This document shows, in pieces, positions 10,223-20,871 of a stretch of DNA of 64,000 nucleotides. Both the position numbers and the translations under genes were made by a program. The notes beneath the pieces are model-generated. The model saw only the letters and a list, made by a program, of their open reading frames with translations. It had not been told where the DNA came from and ran no database searches. Source of the DNA: Linnemannia schmuckeri. Taxonomy: Eukaryota; Mortierellomycota; Mortierellomycetes; Mortierellales; Mortierellaceae. Location: positions 1,736,001 through 1,800,000 of the forward strand of contig JANATG010000006.1 of the NCBI GenBank assembly GCA_029449235.1, given 5' to 3'. Position 1 is the stretch's first letter; the number at the start of each line of letters is the position of its first letter.

Positions 10223-10784
10223 CGGGCAGAGGGAAGAGGAGGGAGTATAGAGGAAGGGAGCAGAGAGAGGGAGGGAGGGGCAAGACTAAAAAGACTGAAA
10301 TGGACGAAGAGTCAGCCTTTCCCTTTATCATTCCCATTGACAATATATGTTTCGCCACCAAACCTGTCTCATAAGTCAGCAAGGGAGTGGATTGCTGGAG
10401 GCGCATTCATTGTTCTTTGAAGGGCTGTTGCTGTGTGCTCTTTGGTTGTCGGACACCGTGGACTTTGAGGAGACAGAATGACGTGCCTACGCCAAGGCTA
10501 GAAAGGGCCCCTTTCTTTCGTAAATGCAATTAAGCAACCTGATCCCGCCGACCTACAGCCCACAAGGTCGTGTCTAGACCCTTCTTTTCTCTCTGTTCAC
10601 ATCTTTAATCTTTGGGACAGAGAACTCTTCATGATGTTTATTTGTGTCGTTTTTGTCATAAAAAGCGGAGGGAGGATTTTTTTCCCCTTCTTTTTCTTTT
10701 CTACCAATTTCCAACTTACTGTCCCTTCCACATCCAAAACACCTCGCCTCCCTCCTCTCACCAGCCCAAGAGAAAACTCGCCCC
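10223..10784. other. divergent intergenic region between two F-box loci
   Basis: Holds the 5' flanks of the decaying minus-strand locus and the intact plus-strand gene at 10785. Purine-rich runs (about 10210-10300) face the first, and a pyrimidine-rich run (about 10677-10705) precedes the second. No gene is seen. Confidence 0.6.
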
Positions 10785-12746
10785 ATGTTCAGCAACCAGC
10801 CTCGTCCGGAAGACGTCGTCCGCCTGCCAGAAATCGTCGCTCTACTCGGACCCTACCTCAAGGTCCCAGATCTGTTCTCTTGTATCCAAGTCTGCCGTCT
10901 CTGGAACCATCTCTTGACACCTTGGCTCTGGCGATCCATCGACGACAGCGAACACTCCTGGCCCATCATCCTCAACAACCACAAGAACCCAGAGTCACAG
11001 GGAGACAAGGATACAGATTGGATCCGTGCCATCTTTACAAAGTATGGACACCATATTCGGGAATTGACCTCTCAATGGGGTGTCATCCTCGAGGTCGCCA
11101 ATACGAGTGGTACCTGTAACCACCTGGAGAGTCTTCGGATCGGCGACCTTTCGACTTCCAAGACTTGGGACGACATCGTCCACGGAAACAACAACAGCAG
11201 TGGTTACAACGCAGACGCAACCGGGGTGACAGTACACCGTTATCAAGGTCCAGGACCAGACCCACGCCACGAGGCAGCCATCGGCCCATTGCTCTCGCCC
11301 ATCTTTGAGGGCCTCCTGAATCCTCACCCGGCACAGCACCGGACAGTTGCTCGACAGAAGCAGGATTGGGCAACCGCCCAGCACTTTTGGCTGCTTGTCC
11401 GTCAGAATACTCAGTCGCTCTTCTCATTACGACTCGACGTTAGTCTGGACTGGCTCTGCATCACCAATATCGACTTTATCTTCGATACCCTGGCTTCGCT
11501 GGTGAATCTTGTCAATCTCGAGAATGACATGCTCCCCCTCAACCCCAACATCCTTCTGGAGAGACTCCCAGGTCTCCTCAGTTACCGAACCCGGTTCCGC
11601 TTTCTACTCGACAACAACACTCTCACCCGTTCGTTCAGTCAACTTATCTATTTGGAAATTTGGGGACCGGTTCCCACACGGACGTTCTTCACCCTCCTCA
11701 AGTATCTCCCCAACCTTGAGACCCTGCGGATGGACGAGTTCGGGAGCACCTTCGACCTTGCACTTCAGGGCCATCTCATCCTTGAAAACACCCCCAGCCG
11801 CCTTAAGACTCTTCGTTTCCGCAACCCCTATGCCAGAGTTGACGAACAAATCGCAAACCTCGTCATCCCATGGCTTCCTCACCTAACCGAGATCTCTCTC
11901 ACTCAGCTCCATCCAGCCACCGCCAGAGCGCTTGGAACCCACTGTCGGAAACTGGAGGTTGTCAAGCAGATCGATAGCGGCACGACTACATATCAAGACC
12001 ATATAAATCAAAAACCTACAGTCAATACCGTCGGGATTTTACTTCGGGAGTGCGCCACCCTGAAGGTTTTTGACGGCATCCATCATACCCTCGAGGCCAC
12101 CCATATGCTCAAGTACCCATGGGCTTGCCGAGACCTGGAAACCTTCCGCTGCCAAATCATTGGTATCCCCCGCCTCACCATTGCCGAGCAGGAGTTCCTC
12201 GACTCCACAGACGAAGAATCGCAACTCGCCGATAGCGACGGCGATAGTGGCAGCAACAGTAGTATGGATAACGTAGCTCGCACAGCATTGTCCAAAAAGA
12301 AACAGCGCGGTTTGGAACTACAACTTCAAGTGATGGACTATCTTGCAGGACTGACCAGCCTGACAGTACTTGACCTGGGGTACGAATATCGCAACCTCCA
12401 AAGCGCCCAGCGCAAAAAAGAGCAGGAACCGAACTGGACTGTCAAAATTGAAGGCGAGCCCTCTCTGGAATCTCTGGAGCTGACCTTGGCAACTGGTCTC
12501 GACCGTCTCTCAAGCCTCACACGACTAGAGATCTTTGGGTTCGAAGGTGTCAACCATCGCATCGGAAAACCAGAGTTGTCATGGATGGCGACTGCCTGGC
12601 CCAAGCTCAAGGTGCTGCGGGGACTCCACGAGGATGACCTTCCTGGGGTTGTTGAGGAACCTGAGCGGACGAAATTGCGCGAGTTTATGCGCGAACTGCG
12701 AGTCGATATCAGACATGCCACCTTGCGGCCAAAAGTAAAGTTTTAG
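10785..12746 (+). CDS. F-box/LRR protein, full-length reference member
   Basis: An uninterrupted 653-residue protein and the best-preserved member here. Order of segments: F-box at residues about 13-60 (LPEIVALLGPYLKVPDLFSC, VCRLWNHLLTPWLW, SIDDSEHSW); WIRAIFTKYGHHIREL near 90; a LLSPIFEGLLNP segment near 170; LRR-like repeats from about 195 to 430 (including TFFTLLKYLPNLETLRM); LKVFDGIHHTLEA near 435; FRCQIIGIPRLT near 460; an acidic/Ser-rich linker; LEIFGFEGVNHRIGKPEL near 585; and WPKLKVLRGLHEDDL. By family knowledge it would be an SCF substrate receptor. The target is unknown. The start is supported by the F-box position and a pyrimidine-rich promoter just upstream. It is convergent with the aminopeptidase gene. 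Confidence 0.92.
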   Translation: MFSNQPRPEDVVRLPEIVALLGPYLKVPDLFSCIQVCRLWNHLLTPWLWRSIDDSEHSWPIILNNHKNPESQGDKDTDWIRAIFTKYGHHIRELTSQWGVILEVANTSGTCNHLESLRIGDLSTSKTWDDIVHGNNNSSGYNADATGVTVHRYQGPGPDPRHEAAIGPLLSPIFEGLLNPHPAQHRTVARQKQDWATAQHFWLLVRQNTQSLFSLRLDVSLDWLCITNIDFIFDTLASLVNLVNLENDMLPLNPNILLERLPGLLSYRTRFRFLLDNNTLTRSFSQLIYLEIWGPVPTRTFFTLLKYLPNLETLRMDEFGSTFDLALQGHLILENTPSRLKTLRFRNPYARVDEQIANLVIPWLPHLTEISLTQLHPATARALGTHCRKLEVVKQIDSGTTTYQDHINQKPTVNTVGILLRECATLKVFDGIHHTLEATHMLKYPWACRDLETFRCQIIGIPRLTIAEQEFLDSTDEESQLADSDGDSGSNSSMDNVARTALSKKKQRGLELQLQVMDYLAGLTSLTVLDLGYEYRNLQSAQRKKEQEPNWTVKIEGEPSLESLELTLATGLDRLSSLTRLEIFGFEGVNHRIGKPELSWMATAWPKLKVLRGLHEDDLPGVVEEPERTKLREFMRELRVDIRHATLRPKVKF

Positions 12747-12776
12747 AGTACTTTTCATAACTCAGCAGCAATTTGC

Positions 12777-12782
12777 AATAAA
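12777..12782 (+). terminator. AATAAA polyadenylation signal of the F-box gene
   Basis: A consensus AATAAA starting 31 bp after the stop codon of the gene at 10785-12746. Confidence 0.6.
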
Positions 12783-12808
12783 GACGTCGGTATTAATAAC
12801 ATGTCGAA

Positions 12809-12814
12809 TTTATT
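12809..12814 (-). terminator. AATAAA polyadenylation signal of the aminopeptidase
   Basis: TTTATT on the plus strand reads AATAAA on the minus strand, 125 bp past the aminopeptidase stop codon. The two convergent transcripts would then overlap slightly. Confidence 0.5.
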
Positions 12815-12939
12815 TTGAGAAAGATATGTGTACAAGGTTGGGTGGTGAATGACGAAAGAAAGGTATCGAATAATGTGTGAGTGCGTGAAAAAGAGAAAGA
12901 GCAAAAGAGTACTATTTGCAAAAGAAAACTGCTATTTGT

Positions 12940-15900
12940 TTAGTAGTTGTTGGCGGACAACCACTCGGAGAGACCCTCCTGCTCGCGAGCAACCCAGGCG
13001 GAGTTGACATCCAAGCCCTCAATAGCCTGATCAAGAGCACGCTGGAAGTCCTTGGTATCCTTGTCGGCAAAGAACTCCTTGACCTCCTTGATCAAGGCAG
13101 CGTCAGACGACTGCGAAAGAGGGAACTTGACGCACGAGCCCAACATCGACATGGAGCCCTTGTAGCGGTTAGAGAGGGTGTTCCAGTTGGCCTTGACCCA
13201 CTCCCAGGTAAGACGGCGGGAGGCATAGTTGGACGAGAGACCTGCAAGGACGTAGAAGATGTCCTGGGGACGGACGTGCTCTGAGATAGCCAAAGCCTGG
13301 ACCTCAGCGATCAACTCGGGCTGCTGGACGTATCCAAGAGCCAAGAGGGCAATGACCTGTTGATCCTGCTTGGGGGCGGCATGGAAGTACTTGAGGACGT
13401 TGCGGAACTCCTCCTCGCCACCCTGGGACAAGACAATCTCAAAGGCAGTTTGGCGGATCGAGGGGTGCAAGATCGAGTCGTGGGCGGGATCAGAGACAAA
13501 GAGGGCGAAGCGACGCTTGGCCTCGGCAACGGTGGCCTCATGACCAGCACGGCCGGCAGAGCGCAAAATGACGTTGCGGAGACGGCTGGTCAAGTAGTCC
13601 TCACCTTCGGGGAACTCCCATCCGAGCTTGTGGACCATGCGGTCGACCAAGTTACGCTGGAAGTGCTTGATGCCCTGGTTGATGCGCTCGTTGTCGGCAA
13701 AGATCGAAGCAATTTCACCAACACGGCCAGCCAAGAGCTCCCAGACGACGTAGGTCTCCTCGTTCTTGTAATACTGGACGAGGTCCAAGAAGTTGCTGGT
13801 GGCGGTGTGGCCGGACTTGGACAAGGAGGCAATATCGGCAACAAGACCGGCACGGTCGCTCAAGCCGACCAAGTCAGATCCCTCGAGGATGGCCTTTCCG
13901 ATGCGACCAATGGCGCTAGGAGGGTAGTTGGTACGGAAAACACCGCTGTAGTCCTTGTTCAACAGGTAAGGACCCTCGGGAACCTCAAAGGACAAAGAGC
14001 GCGACTTGAGGGTCTGGTTGGGGTCAGCAATCGAGGCGGGCTTGGGGTGGACACCCAAGGGAACCCACCAAACGGTCTCGTCCTCCTCGGGCTTGACGTC
14101 GTTGGTCGACAAGAAGCGGTGCTGCTCAACAGTGACAATACCATCGGCCTCGGTGACGTTCAAGATAGGGACACCGATGACACGGGTCCAGGTGTTCATG
14201 AACTCGCGGACATCAATCTTGGACTCCTCGGAGAGGGCGTTCCAGAGATCATCCGTGGTGGCATTCTCATACTCGTGCTTCTTGAGATAGCGACGAATTC
14301 CGGCAAGGAAGACATCGACAGTCAACCAGTTGCTCAACATGCGGATGACTGAAGCTCCCTTGGAGTAAGAAATGGCATCGAAAATCTGGTGAATCTCATG
14401 GGGATCAGCGACGGGGACCTCGATAGGGTGAGAGCTGCGAAGCGAATCCAAGCCGACACCGCGCTGCATGTCGTCGACAACGAAGGTGGACCAGGTGTCC
14501 CACTTGGGGAAGAGGTGGTCGACGGCCAAGGTACCGACCCAGGTGGCAAATCCCTCGTTAAGCCAAAGGTGGTCCCACCATTCCATGGTAACCAAGTTTC
14601 CGAACCACTGATGGGCAATCTCGTGGGCAACGGTGACAGCGACCTGCTCCTTGAAGCGCAAGTCAGAGGTCTTCTCGTCAAAAAGAAGAGCGACGGTGCG
14701 GTAGGTGACAAGACCCCAGTTCTCCATGGCGCCAGCATCAAAGTCGGGGACGGCGAGGTGGTCCAACTTAGGAAGGGGGTATGCGGTTCCAAAGATCTCG
14801 GAGAAGTACTCGAGAACCCTGGGAGTGATCTCGAGGGCGAAGCGACCCTGCTCCTTCAAGCCAGGGAGAGTGTAGACACGGCAGGTAACTGGCTTCTCCA
14901 GCTTGGTGGTGGTGGTCTCAATGTACTCAAACTCTCCGACAGCCCAAGCAACCAACTATCAAGAAGGGGGATACAGAGGGTTAGTTCAAGGAGCCATTAG
15001 ACAAACGCACGCCATCATAATAACTAGCCACAGCCATAAATCAAACGAACAAGAACGTCATCTTGAATTATCCCGGCCAAGAAAAAGCCATTGCTGTGCC
15101 TTAAACTTACATAAGTCGACATGATGGGGGTCTTCTCAAAGACAACGGTCTTCTTGTCACCCTCCGTGGTCTCGGAGGCGACGGGCATGTTGGAGAGGGC
15201 AACCAACTCGGTGGGGACAGTCAAGGAGATGGTGTAGGTGGCCTTGGCTGCGGGCTCATCCCAGCAGGGGAAGGCGCGGCGAGCATCAGTGGCCTCGAAC
15301 TGGGTGACACCCATGTACTTTGTGTTGCCCTCGGCATCCTTGTAGGACGAGCGGTAGAAACCGGCCATCTTGTCGCTCAAGATACCATCGTAGGTGATAC
15401 GGAGGACAGCAGCACCCTTGGGGAGCTCAGAGTCGAAGGTGAAGGTGGTGGTGTCACGGTGCTCATCGAATGCGGACGAAACAGGCTCGATGCTAATTCA
15501 CAGGACGAAGCATAACACAAGGCGATAATGCATGATATAAGTGGTTATGTTAGATGCTGGCGATAGTTAATACACGATTGTTGCGAAATGAACATAAGAA
15601 AAACGTACGTCTTGCCGTCGATCTCGATGGAAGTGCTCTTGAGGGTGAGGTCCTTCGTGTTGACAGAGACAGTCTTGGTGGCCTCATGGATGGTCAAGCT
15701 TAGCAAGTGGAAAGTAGAAAGGTGAGAGTAATTAGTTTTGTAATCGCCAATGGTCTGCTTCTCACTTTTGGTTCTTTCGCTTTTGTGCGACTTGCACATG
15801 AAGAGGCGAAAGGGTGGGAAAAAAGGAGAACGGAAAATAAAAAAATTCTCCTTTACTTCACTTGCTTGTCCTTACTGCAAGTGGACGTACACTCTCTTTT

Positions 15901-17021
15901 TAGCGTATGTATGTATGTATACTGTGTCCCTATGTGTGTGCTTGTCCCTCCGCCCTCCCCCCTTCTTTCTTGAAGAACTGCAAGTGCAATTGCCCGAACT
16001 GCATCTTTGCTTGATTTGTTGTCGCTGTCGCCATTTTGTTGTTGCTGATGCTGTTGCTTTTGATGCTGTTCTCGTCTATTGTTTGTTTTTCTTGTGCCCC
16101 CCCCCCCCCTTTTTTTTTTCTTTATTGTCAGAGAACAAAAGAAACTCACATATGGCCTCCTTCCCCATCTCTTTCTCTCTGTCTGTCTCTCTCTCACTTC
16201 CCAATAAACCATGACACCCTAAAAACAACATCTTGTATGAATTAGAAAACCAGAAAACAAATTCGTTTCGCTATTCCTGTTTTGTACGTCTCACTTCCTT
16301 CCTCTTTAACAATTGCGCCAGTGAACAAGTGACGCGTACACTTTTATTCAACCTCTTCCCTGTTGTTCTCCTTGCTGTTGAAACCATGCTGGGACATCAA
16401 GGTATATGTCAAATACTCGACATATCTCGGTACACTATCTCACTACCGCGTTTGCTGTGAATTTACACTCTCATTGATACTTCTCTTCCATCCACACCCT
16501 TCCTTGTCTACCATAACACGCGACTGAGAAGCATTCAATAATGAAAAAAAAAAAAGAAAAAAGAGAATGAGCTCTGATGGAGAAGAGAGATTCAGATCAA
16601 AAGTTAGATGGATGCTAAGGACTTACTCGATGGCGACCTGTCCGCCAAAGGTGAACTCCTTGAGGTCAGGGACAATGCTGAGGGTGTAGTGGGAGGGGGT
16701 GACATTGGCGGGGAGGACCACGCGGTTTGGGTTGGAGGCAGCCTTGTTGCACATGGTTGTAGTGGACTGGTTGTTGTTGTTCTGGACTAGGAGGGACGAG
16801 GACGAAGAATCGACAGCAAAGGCGTGTTGCTGTTGGAGGGCGGGCGGCTGGTAGGAGTAGTTGGCAGACGGACAGTCGTTGTTACTGAGGTCGTTGTCGA
16901 GGTCGTCAGAGGAGGAGGCGGAAGAAGAAGACGAGGAGGAAGGAGTGGCGAGCGTGGGAGAGAGAAGAAGGAGAGAAAAGAGAGAAAAAAAGAACCGACG
17001 GCGAAGTGACGACGGCATCAT
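12940..17021 (-). CDS. M1-family zinc aminopeptidase with signal peptide
   Basis: Four exons: 17021-16627, 15698-15609, 15492-15111, 14955-12940. Introns are 928, 116 and 155 bp, all GT-AG and in phase, giving 960 residues. It hydrolyses N-terminal residues from peptides using Zn2+. The substrate-binding GAMEN lies at 364-368, the zinc site HEIAH at 400-404 with the third ligand Glu at 423 (WLNEGFA), and the catalytic Tyr near 486 (AISYSKGAS). The last ~330 residues match the ERAP1-like C-terminal domain. The N-terminus (RRRFFFSLFSLLLLSPTLA) is a signal peptide or anchor followed by a Ser-rich stretch, so this form should enter the secretory pathway, unlike cytosolic PSA-type enzymes. Two adjacent ATGs (17021, 17018) can serve as start. 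It is the only non-F-box gene inside the cluster. Confidence 0.93.
15699..16626 (-). other. unusually long first intron of the aminopeptidase
   Basis: At 928 bp it is 6-8 times longer than the gene's other introns. It separates the signal-peptide exon from the rest. It contains a GTAT-type tetranucleotide run near 15905-15922 and a C13 plus T10 homopolymer pair at 16097-16119. No alternative first exon with M1 similarity was recognised, but an internal promoter cannot be excluded. Confidence 0.6.
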
Positions 17022-19021
17022 ATTTATACGCGCAATTATATTAGGAGAGTTATTGAATTGCGTTTGTTGAGTGAAGCAGGGTAAGAGTGGGGTATAAGAG
17101 CGAGTGAGTGAATAAAAAGAGAGAAGGAGGGAATCGAATCGAATCGAACCACCAAGAACCCAGCGCAAGGTCGAGGCACACACGCACGCACACAGACACT
17201 CATTTCACATATCACACCCTCGTAAAAAAAAAGTGGTGATGGGAAAACTGTGAGTTGAATGAATGACAGAACAAGCCACAAGAATGAATTGCTCACACAA
17301 ATTTCCATACACAAAGGCACAAGGGTCATGGTATCATACATACCATACATGAAGAAAGTTACTCCACTCATGTCCATCACATTCACCCAGGCGTGGGTTA
17401 TGAGTTAGCTCCCTCTCTTTCCCACCACCACCATCCATCCATCCGCCTCTCATTGGCCGGATCACCCTTCCGTGAACTTTCTTTTTCCTTCTCTCTTCAT
17501 CCTGTTGACGAAAAGAAGAACCTATGATGTGCCTGCTGTTCTGTTCATAACTGAAGAATGTTCAAAAGAACACTCTCTTCCCTCATCATAAGCCGATCAG
17601 TACCAACGGTCTGGAACTGGGACCGAGACATATCATATGCGTCATTGATCAGACACTTAGACTGCTCAATTGTATGTCAGTGATGATCACTTCTGAATTC
17701 GAAATCACCTTCAAACCTCCCCTTCTTTCTTTCTTCTCTTCTTCTCTTGCTTTCCTACTCTCCTTCTTCAGCAGATTACTCATTTCTCATTCAAAACGCT
17801 ATCACAAAAAAAAAAGAGAGGAGCCGTCTCTCACTTCCTATTATGCTCAATCGATATCTTGGATTTTAACAGTCGATGTGACCACGAAGGGAAAAAAAAA
17901 CTCAAAAAAAATCGAAAGAACATGACCAAATTGGGGTGCCAACTCAAGAACTTATTCACCACGCTGCTCTATTTCGTCAAAATACTCTTGGCCAAGTGCT
18001 TTGTTTTATTTTTTTTTTCCTCTCTCCCCCACCGTTCAAAATTAAACAACATTCACCGCGACAAATCCTTCAGTACTAAAAAGATTGGGGTCTCGCGGCT
18101 TCCCCAATCGAGAGAGAGAAGGCGTTATGCCTTGCGTTTACCTGTTGCTCACGGCGCTTTTTCATGCCTTTATAGGCCTGTCGTACATGCTTACTTTTTC
18201 TATGTGCGTGAACACTGTTTGTCTAGTGCGACAACTGAAACCAAGGATGACGATGATTGTGGCTCAATTCATGAAGCGGTGAAGCAATACAGCTTATAAT
18301 ATAAAGAGTGTATTCCATTCTTCCGATGGCAAATTTGTGTTCCTGAGAAAAAGGCCAGTGTGGCTACATGCCTTTAAGCAGCTTTTTATTTTATTTTCTT
18401 GGATGAAAAATGACGGGAGATGCTCCCGTCCAATCATGGCCGTGTGAACCAGATTGTTGCCTAGAAAGGAAACCATTTTTTTGTTCGCTTGTGTAAACAT
18501 GTTAACAAAAATGGGCCGTTGGCCCTTGGTTCAACCGCCGCTACAATTGCAACATGCTGCGCGCGTGCTCCCAACAGCCTCCCCCTCCTCCAGAGTGAAA
18601 GCATGTTGCGTCCTATATTCTTGGCTAATCAAAAGGCGCCATTGCTACTATAGCAAACATGACGATCTGGGCCTGCGTTGCAGCAGAAACTTGAAACTGC
18701 GGCTCGCTACCTCATCATTTCGATTTTTTCCCTTTTTTCAGGATCTACAGAGACAAGGACGAGGCATTCATTTGTTGTACCGTTCCTATTTGGTGCTGTT
18801 CGTTTGACAATCTCCTGAGATTCGTGTAGCCAAAAGGTCTTCTTCTGCTAGACAGAGAATCTTGTAGTAATTTACCATGGCACCATTTTGCCCAGTCAGG
18901 CACGATCATTGAAGGTGGCTTGAACCTATGTTACGTTTTGATCCATTTCATGTGTGCCTAGACTCTTTGAGAACTTCATGCCCCTCCTCCTTGTCACGCA
19001 GTATTCGTCACAACCCTCACC
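17022..19021. other. gene-poor 2 kb between aminopeptidase and F-box pseudogene
   Basis: No protein-coding gene is convincing. It holds the aminopeptidase promoter (purine-rich on the plus strand, with a TCGAA-type short repeat near 17130), AT-rich DNA with A and T runs, and three perfect short inverted repeats: 18083-18090/18102-18109 (8 bp), 18412-18419/18423-18430 (8 bp, loop 3) and 18513-18517/18521-18525 (5 bp, loop 3). Confidence 0.55.
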
Positions 19022-20700
19022 ATGTCCAAAACTTGCTGCCATCACTCAGTCTATTCCTATCGCCACCAGATCTCCTCTCCGCCATCCAAGTCTGTCGCGT
19101 CTGGTACAACGCGTTGATTCCTTCCCTCTGGCATTGTTGATGACTCAACCTACTTCGGGCCGAGGATACTGAAGAACCACAGCTCAAAGGACGCCGCCAG
19201 TAACAAGGACGAAGACTATCCTCGGCAATTTTGCCAAACATGGATGGTTCATTCGCCATCTTTCTATAAAGTGGAAGTCATCATCAAAACGGCCTCATTT
19301 GACGGCGCCTGTGCAAAGCTCTTGTCGCTGAGGACATTTGACCTTGCACGGGCTATACAGTCAATGACGACGGTGAATTGGTGCTTGTCATGGCCACTGA
19401 ACGGACAAACGATGACACGTTCGTAGAAACTGCGAGAGGACCCCTCATCTCAGCGATCTTTGAGGGAGCTTTGAGACATGGACGTCTTGGATGGAGATCC
19501 TATGCTCAGTAGGAATGAGATTAGATGATAACCCAATACTTTTGGCTACTTGTGCAACAAGACTCATCTCTTCGCTCTCTCAGTCTAGATCCATATCTGT
19601 AGCTCCTCGCAAGGGCCACATCTAGCAGTTTGGTCAACGATATCCTGGTGTCCCTGCCATGGCTAAAGCGAATCAACGACAAAACGAGTTTACTTAATCT
19701 TGACCGGGCCTTAATCCGGTTTCCAGCTCTGCAGACTTATGAGGCGCGAAATCCAATCTACGAAAGCAACTTCCCAGAGTCGCCTTCGACAACTTCAATT
19801 ACCTCAAGGCACACCATGTCTCACCACCAAGATCTTTTTCATTCTCCTCAGCCGACTCCTTAACCTTCAGCATCTATTGGTCGCAGACCTTCAACATATA
19901 CCGAATGCTACCGTGGACGTAAAGGAGATCCTTAATAACCAACCTAGCCGACTGCAGACTCTTCAGTTCCGGGATGGTCAGGATTCAATGAATGAATACG
20001 TCGGCAGGTTGCCCTTCCTTGGTTGCCGTCCCTTACCGAGTTTCGACGTTATCATCTCTCTGCGATAGTTTGCTCGGTCAGGGACTTGTTGCCCACTGCC
20101 TTGGTCTTCAATCCTTTGGAGAAATCTTTTCGAGTGAGTCAGTTCACACGATGCATTTCCTGGACGCTCGATGTCAATGCCCTTAGGATTTTCCTCGAGG
20201 TCTGCTCTAACCTACTGGAGCTCGATGCGATACGTCGCCCCATTGACGCGGACCGCCTCATTGACGCTCCATGGACTTGCGAGACAAATCTTGAGACGTT
20301 TCGATGCCAATTGTCAAGGTAGCGCGCTTGATACAGTTGCGAGTACTCCATTTGGGCATTGTGGAGCGATTCGTCACTTTCTACGGTGAAACTGACAACA
20401 TCCGTGCACCACTAGGCACACCGACATTCGATACTTTGGAACTGTGTTTAGGTGCAGGAATCGAATGTTATCTGCACTTTCTCAGCTCGAGGTCTTTGGC
20501 TTTGAAGGCATGAATCACAAGACTGGTGACCGGAAGCTGGCGTGGATGGTAACGAACTGGCCAAAATTGAGAATCTTGAATGGTCTTCAGGAAATGACTG
20601 CTTCAAGTTCTTGATACAGGTAGGATAAAGTCGAGGGAGACGATGCTCGCACTTCGACCCGATGTACAGCATGTGGCAGCTCCACCTACCACAATCTAGT
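19022..20700 (+). pseudogene. heavily frameshifted F-box/LRR gene
   Basis: Family blocks appear in the correct order but in different frames. These are an F-box (LLPSLSLFLSPPDLLSAIQV, CRVWYNALIPSLW) from about 19033; ISAIFEGAL near 19450; an LRR part with LVNDILVSLPWLKRI near 19640 and LLNLQHLLVADL near 19850; DAIRRPIDADRLIDAPW near 20230 followed by LETFRCQL; and LSALEVFGFEGMNH near 20480, then W-P-K-L. Stops and frameshifts separate nearly every block, including one right after the F-box (an apparent 2-nt loss after LWHC). It is an old, full-length paralogue of the genes at 10785 and 20872, no longer translatable. Confidence 0.9.
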
Positions 20701-20871
20701 TGATTTGGTGCCCTTCAGTAATAAATATCAAGAGCGCAGTGCATACCATTGGAGTTGAGTCGCCCTTAAAATGAGAGCAAATTGTTTATACATCTCCCTT
20801 TTCTTTCCGTTCTCATCGCTTTTCCTTATCTTTTTCACTCTTTTCACCTCTTACACCATCCTAAACCCATT

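Noticed and set aside
13360..14352. 330-codon plus-strand ORF opposite the aminopeptidase
   Set aside because: It is the antisense shadow of the conserved M1 catalytic and C-terminal domains, which have low stop frequency on the other strand. No family features are seen.
15750..16214. 154-codon plus-strand ORF in aminopeptidase intron 1
   Set aside because: Low-complexity (poly-Pro, Phe, Ser from homopolymers) and opposite to the intron; no coding features.
17125..17165. possible minus-strand tRNA T-loop (GGTTCGATTC-like)
   Set aside because: It is part of a short TCGAA repeat; no acceptor, D or anticodon stems could be folded around it.
18340..18840. possible mobile element bounded by TGGCTACA/TGTAGCCA inverted ends
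   Set aside because: Only 8 bp match and no duplication or internal coding sequence; likely chance in 500 bp.
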